Made by a program: the position numbers and the translations under genes. 21,997 nucleotides of DNA from contig DDWD01000156.1 in NCBI GenBank assembly GCA_002345825.1, forward strand, positions 1-21,997. The letters run 5' to 3'. Shown piece after piece: positions 16,191 through 21,997 of the stretch (its first letter is position 1; each line of letters opens with the position of its first letter). The notes beneath the pieces were generated by a model. It was not told the origin of the DNA. It worked only from the letters and a program-made list of their open reading frames with translations, and ran no database searches. Origin of the DNA: Bacteroidales bacterium UBA2295. GTDB taxonomy: Bacteria; Bacteroidota; Bacteroidia; Bacteroidales; Tenuifilaceae.

Positions 16191-17861
16191 ATGAGAAAAG
16201 ACGTTGAGGTAATTTGCGAGAATACGAAAGAGCGAAAAAACTTAAAACCAGGGCTAAACCTGCTAGAAATAGCCAAAGCATTTGGACTAGAGCTTGAGCA
16301 TCCGATACTTGGCGCAATGGTTAACAACGAAATTAAGGAGCTCGATTACGAAGTGTATAGCCCCAAAAGCGTTCGGTTTATTGATATTACACACCCCGAC
16401 GGCATGCGCATGTACCAGCGCAGCCTGTTTTTTGTGCTGCAAAAAGCTGTTAGCGATGTAGTTCCCGGAGCAAGGGTACAGGTTGAGCACTCGGTATCGA
16501 AGGGCTTTTACTGTGAGATTGAGGGAATGTACACGCCCATTGAGCTCCCCCTGATTTTTGGCATTGGCGACAGGATGCGCGAAATTGTTGAACAGGATTT
16601 GCCCATTAGGCGCGATAAAGTGCTCACCAAGGATGTAGTTCAGATGTATAGAGCAAATGGTCAGGAAGAGAAGGCAAGCCTTTTCGAAACCCGCGCCACC
16701 ATGTACACCTCTGTGTACTATATCAACAATACTGCCGATTATTTTTATGGTTGCCTTGTACCATCCACAGGTTACCTTAAAAAATTCGATTTGGTAAAAT
16801 ACTACGAGGGTATGCTCCTCATGGTGCCCAAGCGCATTAATCCAATTGAGCTAGAAGATATTGTATTGCAGAACAAGATGTTCGATATCTTCCAGGAATA
16901 TAAGGAGTGGGTCGAAATCCTTGGTGTAGATACAGTAGCCGCCATTAACCAGCAGGTGCATGATGGGAATACCAGCGAGCTGATAAAAATATCCGAAGCA
17001 CTGCATGAACGCAAAGTAATTCAAATTGCCGACCAAATATACAGCCGAAAGGATGATGTGAGAATTGTTCTTATTTCAGGCCCTTCGTCATCGGGCAAAA
17101 CAACCTTTGCCAAGCGAATTGCAATACAGCTTAAAGTAATGGGGCTTGCACCGCACACTATATCGCTCGACAATTACTTTGTCGACAGGGAACAGACTCC
17201 GCTCGACGAGCATGGTGAGTACGATTTCGAATCGCTGGGAGCTCTTGATATTGATACATTCAACAATAACCTGGTAGATCTGCTCAATGGGGAAAAAGTA
17301 GATTTGCCCAAATTTTCTTTCGAGACAGGCAAGAGATTCTACGACAACACAAGCCTTCAAATAGAGCAAAACGGTATTATCATCATCGAGGGTATTCATG
17401 GCCTCAACCCAAACCTCACCCCGCTAATTGAACCCGAGAAGAAGTTTTTGATCTACATTTCAGCTCTTACATCGCTGTCGATAGATGGCAACAACCGAAT
17501 ACCCACTACCGACAACCGATTGATTAGAAGAATAATTCGCGATTACAAATACAGAGGCTACAGCGCACTCGACACTATCTCTCGTTGGGATAGTGTTCGT
17601 CGGGGCGAGGATCACAATATATTCCCATACCAAGAAGAAGCGGATGTGATGTTTAACTCTGCACTTCTGTACGAGTTTGGAATACTAAAAACTTATGCTG
17701 AGCCAATTCTACGGGAAGTCCCCATGAACGAACCCGAATACGCCGAAGCCCGACGACTCATGAAATTTTTAAACTTTTTTGTGCGAATTCCCGATGAGGA
17801 AATCCCACCTACATCCATTTTACGGGAGTTTTTGGGCGGCAGCACTTTCTCATACAAATAG
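16191..17861 (+). CDS. Nucleoside kinase: TGS / threonyl-tRNA-synthetase-like N terminus fused to uridine kinase
   Basis: 556 residues. The N terminus (about 1-65) resembles a TGS domain, followed by a region like the editing (second additional) domain of threonyl-tRNA synthetase (about 70-220; includes HSVSKGFYCEIEG). The C-terminal half (about 285-500) is a P-loop uridine/cytidine kinase: Walker A GPSSSGKTT at 297-305, SLDNYFVDREQTP, YDFESLGALD and IIIEGIHGLNP. The enzyme should phosphorylate a nucleoside with a nucleotide triphosphate in the cytoplasm for pyrimidine salvage; the role of the tRNA-synthetase-like half is unknown. This fusion is widespread in Bacteroidota and Firmicutes and is not new. 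Stands alone; no clear hairpin terminator was found in the 226 bases after it. Confidence 0.9.
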   Translation: MRKDVEVICENTKERKNLKPGLNLLEIAKAFGLELEHPILGAMVNNEIKELDYEVYSPKSVRFIDITHPDGMRMYQRSLFFVLQKAVSDVVPGARVQVEHSVSKGFYCEIEGMYTPIELPLIFGIGDRMREIVEQDLPIRRDKVLTKDVVQMYRANGQEEKASLFETRATMYTSVYYINNTADYFYGCLVPSTGYLKKFDLVKYYEGMLLMVPKRINPIELEDIVLQNKMFDIFQEYKEWVEILGVDTVAAINQQVHDGNTSELIKISEALHERKVIQIADQIYSRKDDVRIVLISGPSSSGKTTFAKRIAIQLKVMGLAPHTISLDNYFVDREQTPLDEHGEYDFESLGALDIDTFNNNLVDLLNGEKVDLPKFSFETGKRFYDNTSLQIEQNGIIIIEGIHGLNPNLTPLIEPEKKFLIYISALTSLSIDGNNRIPTTDNRLIRRIIRDYKYRGYSALDTISRWDSVRRGEDHNIFPYQEEADVMFNSALLYEFGILKTYAEPILREVPMNEPEYAEARRLMKFLNFFVRIPDEEIPPTSILREFLGGSTFSYK

Positions 17862-18087
17862 CCAGCTAAGCACCTATGCAGTTGCATATTATCGACATCA
17901 AACCAGCCAAAAAGAATTCAACTTATGGGCAAACCCAAGGCGAAAAAGTTTTTAACAATTGCGAAAAATAATCAACAAAGTGCAATATTTGCAACGGTTT
18001 GTTAGGAATCTATTGGTTTTATTTGCTAATATTGTAAACAAATACACCGGTTTAGGTGCCGTTAATTAAACATAAAGCGCAACCAGT
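17862..18087. other. Intergenic region before the SPOR-like envelope gene
   Basis: 226 bases, AT-rich, no gene or strong hairpin. It should carry the promoter of the downstream two-gene unit. A near-match TAATATTG lies at 18027-18034 but lacks a spaced -33 element. Confidence 0.4.
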
Positions 18088-19461
18088 ATGGTTAAGTATG
18101 TAGTCGTTTTACTCAATATGCTGGGGATAATGCTAGCCAACATACTGTTTCCTAGCGACGTATCCTTGCAACTTAAGGCTCCCAGCGAGGTAAATGCTGG
18201 CGCTGAGTTCAATATTGAGATAACCCTAAACAAAAGTGGAGCCGAGAGTTTTGCTCGATTCCAACAAGAACTTCCCCGGGGACTTACCGCTCAGGTGGTT
18301 GACAATAAGAACGCAAGCTTTGCTTTTGAAGATCAAAACGTAAAATTTATATGGCTTAGGCTTCCCGCCGACGATCAGATCACCATTACCTACAAAGTAA
18401 AGGTTGATGAAAGGTTAAAGGGTTCATTCTCACTCGATGGCTTATTCTCATATATCGATGGGAACGACCGAAAGTCGGTAGAGGTAGATACGAAGAAAAT
18501 CACCATCCGCCCATCTACCACGGTAAATCCAAATCTAATTGTAGACATATCGGAGTTCCAACAAACCATCCCTTACCAACCCCCAGTCTCGCTCCTAGCA
18601 AGCAACGTAAGGTGCATACGTCAAACACCAGCATTCACTGGCGAGGGAAACGATATGCTGGTAAATATCTTGGTAAACAGGGGATCGGCCGATAAATTTG
18701 CCAAGATAGAAGAGGATATTCCAGATGGCTATACCGCAGAAGCACTATCGACCCGCGATGCCATTTTCACTTTTAAAGATCAAAAGGCAAAATTCCTTTG
18801 GATGAACCTGCCTCCCGAACCCAAATTCGTTGTCAATTACAGGCTTAGCCCTGCAAACGGAGAAGGCACAACAGACCTTGCAATAAAAGGCACTTTCTCA
18901 TTTATCCTCAACGACCTAACCCAGGTTATTGATATTATCCAACGCGATGTTGACCTTTCGAACCTTGACCCACAAAACCTCGATGGTATAATTGCCTCCA
19001 CTCCTGTGCCAAGTATAGTGTCGCCAGCTACCGAAGGCGTACCAACCAGCAGTAGCTACTCTGGAGCCGATGGTGGTCGTGAGATTCCCGTTCAGTTTCA
19101 AGAAATCCAAGACAAACGCCCTCGTGCCGCTCAACAAAAGGAACTTGATATGGCCTACCTTTTAGAGCCCGAGGAAGGTGTTTACTACCGGGTACAAATT
19201 GCAGCAGGTCACCGCTTGGTGGATATAAAACGATATTTCCAACGGCTAAAAATAACAGAAGATGTTCGTACCGAGCGCCATGAGGGATGGTACAAATACT
19301 CCATTGGTTCGTTTGGAGAATACAAGCTGGCCCGCGATAGGCGAAACGATATATGGTCAACCACCCCTATTGACGATGCTTTTGTAGCAGCGTACAATAA
19401 CGGAACTCGCATAACCGTGCAGGAGGCTCTTATGATTACCAATCAGCAATGGTACAAGTAA
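18088..19461 (+). CDS. Exported protein with two repeated domains and a SPOR-like C terminus
   Basis: 457 residues, function unknown. The hydrophobic N terminus (about residues 3-21) is a signal peptide or anchor. Two homologous beta-rich domains follow: cores at 53-93 (ESFARFQQELPRGL..., FAFEDQNVKFIWLRLP) and 202-242 (DKFAKIEEDIPDGY..., FTFKDQKAKFLWMNLP), offset 149 with no gap. They resemble the immunoglobulin-like domains of surface proteins (DUF11-like), but I do not claim a family. A linker (about 295-360, Pro/Ser/Gln rich) leads to a SPOR-like module (about 365-449): YYRVQIAAGH, GWYKYSIGSFGEYKLARDRRND and AFVAAYNNGTRI, the typical Bacteroidota form that in other proteins binds peptidoglycan or works within envelope complexes. 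It lies 24 bases before an outer-membrane protein gene and is probably co-transcribed with it. Confidence 0.75.
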   Translation: MVKYVVVLLNMLGIMLANILFPSDVSLQLKAPSEVNAGAEFNIEITLNKSGAESFARFQQELPRGLTAQVVDNKNASFAFEDQNVKFIWLRLPADDQITITYKVKVDERLKGSFSLDGLFSYIDGNDRKSVEVDTKKITIRPSTTVNPNLIVDISEFQQTIPYQPPVSLLASNVRCIRQTPAFTGEGNDMLVNILVNRGSADKFAKIEEDIPDGYTAEALSTRDAIFTFKDQKAKFLWMNLPPEPKFVVNYRLSPANGEGTTDLAIKGTFSFILNDLTQVIDIIQRDVDLSNLDPQNLDGIIASTPVPSIVSPATEGVPTSSSYSGADGGREIPVQFQEIQDKRPRAAQQKELDMAYLLEPEEGVYYRVQIAAGHRLVDIKRYFQRLKITEDVRTERHEGWYKYSIGSFGEYKLARDRRNDIWSTTPIDDAFVAAYNNGTRITVQEALMITNQQWYK

Positions 19462-19485
19462 GTACCATAACTATTTGAGTTGATA

Positions 19486-20940
19486 ATGATAAAGAAAAAG
19501 TACATATTTTTTTGTGTAGCCCTTGCCTCACTCATGGCTTTTGGCCCATTGGCATCTGCTCAGGAAGACGACGAGGACTACTACACTAGCTTGCTTACCC
19601 AGGAGGTTGAGGTTGAAAATCCAGTTTACAAACCAGTGCTTTCCTTAGGTAGTGGCATTGTTCACTTTCTAGGCGACATTAGAAATCCTGGAAAAAACCC
19701 GCTTCTTGGCGATTTAGCATACAAATTCAACATCTCAACGCTATTTGGTAAGAACAACTATTACAAGCTGAACTTTTTCTTTATGTATGGGAATATGCAG
19801 GGGCACGATTTCGAAATTTCGAGATTGCTGCAACAAGACCCCACCCTGCTTTCCGTTGACGATGATTTGATTCCGGTGTACCATAACTCATCTTTTAAAA
19901 CCGAATTCTTTGAGTTTGGCATAAGCGCAGAGTATAATTTTGGCCATTTCTTTGGCAAAACCAAGCGCTTCCGACCATTCCTCTCCGTTGGAATTTCACC
20001 GTTTATTTTCAGCCGCTTTCAGACCAACATAAGAAGCGAAAACGGATCGTACTACCATTTTTGGGACGACGGAACTATGAGAAATTTACCACAAAGCGAT
20101 CCGAATTCGTTTAATGCCGGAATTATTCCATTTGATAAGGAATTTGAAACCGATATAAAGAACGCCAAACTTTATGAGTCAATAGAGGGTTTTGAATACC
20201 CCCAAACCACGGTTGTTTTTCCGATTGAGGTTGGCTTCGACTTTTTCCTTTCATACCGAATCAACTTAAGGGTTGCCACATCGGTTCATTACACCTTTAC
20301 CGATTTGCTAGATAACTTCACCCCAAAGGTTGCCGAACGATTTGGTATTCCAGGAAAATTTGGTGGTAACGATATGTTTATGTTCACCAACTTCTCGCTC
20401 AACTTCGACCTGTTCTCCGATCCGGAGATGATTAGGGTAGACCTACTATTTGCGGAGTTAGAAGATGTTGACTACGAAGTTATGTTCGCCGACCAGGATA
20501 TGGATGGCGTGTTCGATAGGCTGGACGAATGCCCCGACACCCCTGCTGGTGTAGCCGTTGACTCGCTGGGTTGCCCATTTGATGTTGATTTGGATGGCAT
20601 ACCCGACCATATGGACGAGGAACCCAACACACCTCCCGGAACCATTGTCGATGACAAAGGTGTACAAATGTCGCCCGATGTGCTTGCGCAAATGTTCGAG
20701 AAACCAACCGCCGTTCGCCGCGAGGATGCCACTATGATTCCTGTAGCCCCAATATGGACCCGCAGCATTAGCTTTACCCCTGGAGTAATCCCAGCAAAAT
20801 TCAAATCAGTTGACAGAGATGGTGACGGGTACATATCGTTTCAGGAGCTCATGAGCGCCATTGAATCATTCTTTGATGGAACGCTGAACATGAGCGTGGA
20901 GGATATCTACGAATTGAACAACTTCTTCTTTTCGCAGTAA
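19486..20940 (+). CDS. Outer-membrane beta-barrel-like protein with thrombospondin-3-like calcium repeats and an EF-hand loop
   Basis: 484 residues from the ATG at 19486; the frame also opens at TTG 19480, but the ATG gives a clean signal peptide (MIKKKYIFFCVALASL...LASA|Q). The mature protein begins acidic (EDDEDYY). Residues about 40-330 alternate aromatic and polar strands (FFMYGNMQGHDF, EFFEFGISAEYNFGHFFG, VVFPIEVGFDFFLSYRINLRVATS), like a porin-type barrel. Two thrombospondin type 3-like calcium repeats follow at 336-355 (DQDMDGVFDRLDECPDTPAG) and from 366 (DVDLDGIPDHMDEEPNTPPG). No OmpA peptidoglycan domain follows. Near the C terminus, 443-454 reads DRDGDGYISFQE, a perfect EF-hand loop (DxDxDGxIxxxE), followed by helical residues. 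Paired with the SPOR-like gene upstream; both probably act together at the outer envelope. Specific function unknown. Confidence 0.78.
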   Translation: MIKKKYIFFCVALASLMAFGPLASAQEDDEDYYTSLLTQEVEVENPVYKPVLSLGSGIVHFLGDIRNPGKNPLLGDLAYKFNISTLFGKNNYYKLNFFFMYGNMQGHDFEISRLLQQDPTLLSVDDDLIPVYHNSSFKTEFFEFGISAEYNFGHFFGKTKRFRPFLSVGISPFIFSRFQTNIRSENGSYYHFWDDGTMRNLPQSDPNSFNAGIIPFDKEFETDIKNAKLYESIEGFEYPQTTVVFPIEVGFDFFLSYRINLRVATSVHYTFTDLLDNFTPKVAERFGIPGKFGGNDMFMFTNFSLNFDLFSDPEMIRVDLLFAELEDVDYEVMFADQDMDGVFDRLDECPDTPAGVAVDSLGCPFDVDLDGIPDHMDEEPNTPPGTIVDDKGVQMSPDVLAQMFEKPTAVRREDATMIPVAPIWTRSISFTPGVIPAKFKSVDRDGDGYISFQELMSAIESFFDGTLNMSVEDIYELNNFFFSQ

Positions 20941-20987
20941 ACAAAAAGCATCTTTTTATCAAAGAAATAAATATACCTTAGAAAATG

Positions 20988-21020
20988 GTCCTTGGTGAAT
21001 CACCAAGGACTATTTGTTTT
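20988..21020 (+). terminator. Terminator of the SPOR-like/EF-hand operon
   Basis: GTCCTTGGTG (20988-20997) and CACCAAGGAC (21001-21010) are perfect 10-bp arms with a 3-base loop, followed by TATTTGTTTT. It lies about 47 bases after the stop codon of the barrel protein. Confidence 0.88.
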
Positions 21021-21080
21021 GGGCTATCTCAATAATGTTTTATTTGATTATGGGTAAACATGCCTACAAGTTTTAGCCCA
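21020..21080 (+). repeat. Nested inverted repeat of unknown role, possible recombination-site-like element
   Basis: TGGGCTA (21020-21026) is the inverse of TAGCCCA (21074-21080), and inside lie ATGTTT (21035-21040) and AAACAT (21056-21061), also inverse. The two arm pairs would fold into an imperfect two-stem hairpin of about 60 bases, a shape like integron attC sites. The same GGGCTA core appears just after the Abi gene (about 21925). The arms are short, so chance cannot be ruled out. Confidence 0.35.
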
Positions 21081-21182
21081 TATAGGACGACGCACCTGCA
21101 GAGCTTCTATAGTGAGTTTAGACGAAAAATGAATTAGAAATTTGAAACGGAAAGATTATCTTTAACAATGTAAAACAAAAAA

Positions 21183-21227
21183 CCCGGCTTCATCACCAGC
21201 ATAAAAACTGGGAGAGGAATCACCGGG
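21183..21227 (-). repeat. Bulged hairpin in the Abi gene leader
   Basis: CCCGG (21183-21187) pairs with CCGGG (21223-21227), and inside CCAG (21196-21199) pairs with CTGG (21208-21211). On the minus strand it is followed by TTTTTTGTTTT, like a terminator for a minus-strand transcript. On the plus strand it lies 25 bases before the Abi start and could affect translation. Stems are short; role unproven. Confidence 0.35.
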
Positions 21228-21252
21228 ACTACAATACAAAGGTAATACATTT

Positions 21253-21909
21253 ATGGATAACAATGCAATAGTTGAAAGAATAATTTCGAAAGAAAGACTT
21301 GAACCTTATTTGAATTACCATAAGAATGACCTAGCAAAAGCAATTGCTCATTATAAAAGCAACATCCTTATATCTGAATCTTTTTACCCATTACTGGCTG
21401 TATTAGAAATTGGCTTAAGAAAATCTATTGATTATCAACTGACTAAAAGATTTAACGATAAAGAATGGTATGACAATAAAGATTTTGTAAAATTTGCAAC
21501 TAGATTTCAAATTGACAGAATATCACAAGCAAAGACAAATATCTACTCTGAAAAAAAAGAAATAACACCAGGAAGAATAATTTCTGAACTATCATTCGGA
21601 TTTTGGACATCATTGTTTGACACAAAATTTGAAATGACTTTATGGAAAAACTTGAGATTAACGTTTCCTAATTGTCTGAAAAATATAAGAAAAAGAAAAA
21701 CAATGAGTTCCAAATTTAACGGAATTAGAAAATCAAGAAATAGAATCTTTCATCACCAAGCAATTACTTGGAATTTAAATGTTTTGAATTCTTATAAGGA
21801 CGAAATTATTGAAGGAATTGAGTGGCTGAATAAGGACTTGCTTGAATGGATAGCTGAATTAAATCACGTTGAAGAAACCATTTCAAAATTCAGAAAAACA
21901 ATTGATTGA
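21253..21909 (+). CDS. Abi family (abortive-infection-like) HEPN protein
   Basis: 218 residues, resembling the short Bacteroidota Abi-family proteins (Abi_2/AbiD/AbiF relatives). Markers: ISKERLEPYLNYHKND at the start, SESFYPLLAVLEIGLRKSI near 38-56, ISELSFGFWTSLF near 113, and RNRIFHHQAITWN near 162. R162-x4-H167 matches the HEPN RNase signature RX4-6H, so the likely role is RNA cleavage in phage defence or stress; no antitoxin gene is visible beside it. It is strikingly AT-rich, and all 14 arginines are encoded by AGA, unlike the rest of the window (CGx and AGG common), which points to acquisition from elsewhere. The flanks hold structured non-coding DNA. The ATG at 21253 is the first in frame. 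Confidence 0.8.
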   Translation: MDNNAIVERIISKERLEPYLNYHKNDLAKAIAHYKSNILISESFYPLLAVLEIGLRKSIDYQLTKRFNDKEWYDNKDFVKFATRFQIDRISQAKTNIYSEKKEITPGRIISELSFGFWTSLFDTKFEMTLWKNLRLTFPNCLKNIRKRKTMSSKFNGIRKSRNRIFHHQAITWNLNVLNSYKDEIIEGIEWLNKDLLEWIAELNHVEETISKFRKTID

Positions 21910-21997
21910 CGATTAATTAACTACGGGCTACAACAAGGGGAGTACCCAATGCGGGGGATTTCCTGATAAACAGTCGGTTACTCTCGCTATGTTCGTT
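21910..21997 (+). other. GC-rich non-coding tail after the Abi gene, possible recombination-site arm
   Basis: The stop of the Abi gene is followed at once by AATTAACTACGGGCTACAAC and then a GC-richer stretch with ACCCAATGCGGGGG and CGGTTACTCTCGC, very unlike the AT-rich gene before it. No open frame of note is present. Its complement would be expected on the far side of a long hairpin, beyond the window. It could be the left arm of an attC-like or other repeated element; this cannot be decided here. Confidence 0.35.

Larger units (their letters stand above)
20941..21252. other. Intergenic region with terminator, nested inverted repeat and Abi leader hairpin
   Basis: 312 bases without a gene. 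In order: the terminator of the envelope operon (20988-21020), a nested inverted repeat (21020-21080), AT-rich DNA (21110-21175), and a bulged hairpin region (21183-21227) just upstream of the Abi gene. Composition and structure change here, which fits a boundary between core and acquired DNA. Confidence 0.5.

Noticed and set aside
19480..19485. TTG as start of the barrel protein
   Set aside because: An ATG two codons later gives a cleaner signal peptide; TTG kept only as an alternative.
20458..20834. Minus-strand open frames opposite the calcium-repeat region
   Set aside because: They result from the repeated, GC-richer Asp/Gly codons of the plus-strand gene; no protein family resemblance.
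1..21997. CRISPR array, tRNA, rRNA or transposase
   Set aside because: No regularly spaced repeats, no cloverleaf or rRNA-like segment, and no transposase or integrase protein were found in the window.

Overview
The window looks like a chromosome segment of an anaerobic or facultative Bacteroidota bacterium, probably of the Bacteroidales/Marinilabiliales type. The pointers are a 2-oxoacid:ferredoxin oxidoreductase cluster with a VorB-type alpha subunit, a beta-propeller/Y_Y_Y/SpoIIE sensor, a Tat-exported DUF362 protein beside a DUF6599-like protein, nrfHA nitrite ammonification genes, lipoproteins with short lipoboxes, a TGS-uridine kinase fusion, SPOR-like and thrombospondin-3-like outer-membrane proteins, and almost no strong Shine-Dalgarno sites. 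This placement is inferred from protein style; no rRNA gene is present to confirm it.

Layout. 1-2531 (+): end of a ferredoxin subunit followed by alpha, beta and gamma subunits of a ferredoxin-dependent 2-oxoacid oxidoreductase, closed by a strong hairpin at 2552-2585 that can also serve the convergent gene. 2610-5939 (-): a large periplasmic propeller sensor joined through one membrane helix to a cytoplasmic PP2C/SpoIIE phosphatase. 6242-8267 (-): a two-gene unit, DUF362 Tat protein then DUF6599-like exported protein. 8403-11735 (-): a 1110-residue protein made of two complete carboxyltransferase units in tandem, without a biotin carrier domain. 11969-14535 (-): nrfH, nrfA and a small NTF2-like lipoprotein. 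14728-15855 (-): a beta-helix lipoprotein with an internal duplication. 16191-17861 (+): nucleoside kinase. 18088-20940 (+): a two-gene envelope unit, a duplicated-domain protein with a SPOR-like end and a beta-barrel protein with calcium-binding repeats and an EF-hand loop. 21253-21909 (+): an Abi-family HEPN gene that is AT-rich and differs in codon use, flanked by structured non-coding DNA.

How the genes fit together. The oxidoreductase generates reduced ferredoxin and acyl-CoA from 2-oxoacids. The tandem carboxyltransferase probably works in oxaloacetate/pyruvate or methylmalonyl-CoA carboxyl transfer, a usual branch of succinate/propionate fermentation. NrfHA draws menaquinol electrons to reduce nitrite to ammonium. 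Together they suggest fermentative anaerobic metabolism with nitrite respiration or detoxification. The right end is different: the Abi gene looks acquired, and it may sit in a cassette-like insertion next to the housekeeping and envelope genes.

Most unusual items: the tandem carboxyltransferase (both halves keep all metal-site residues and are about 73% identical over a 146-residue stretch counted by hand), the SPOR/EF-hand envelope pair, and the Abi gene with its flanking elements. No tRNA, rRNA, CRISPR array or transposase was seen.
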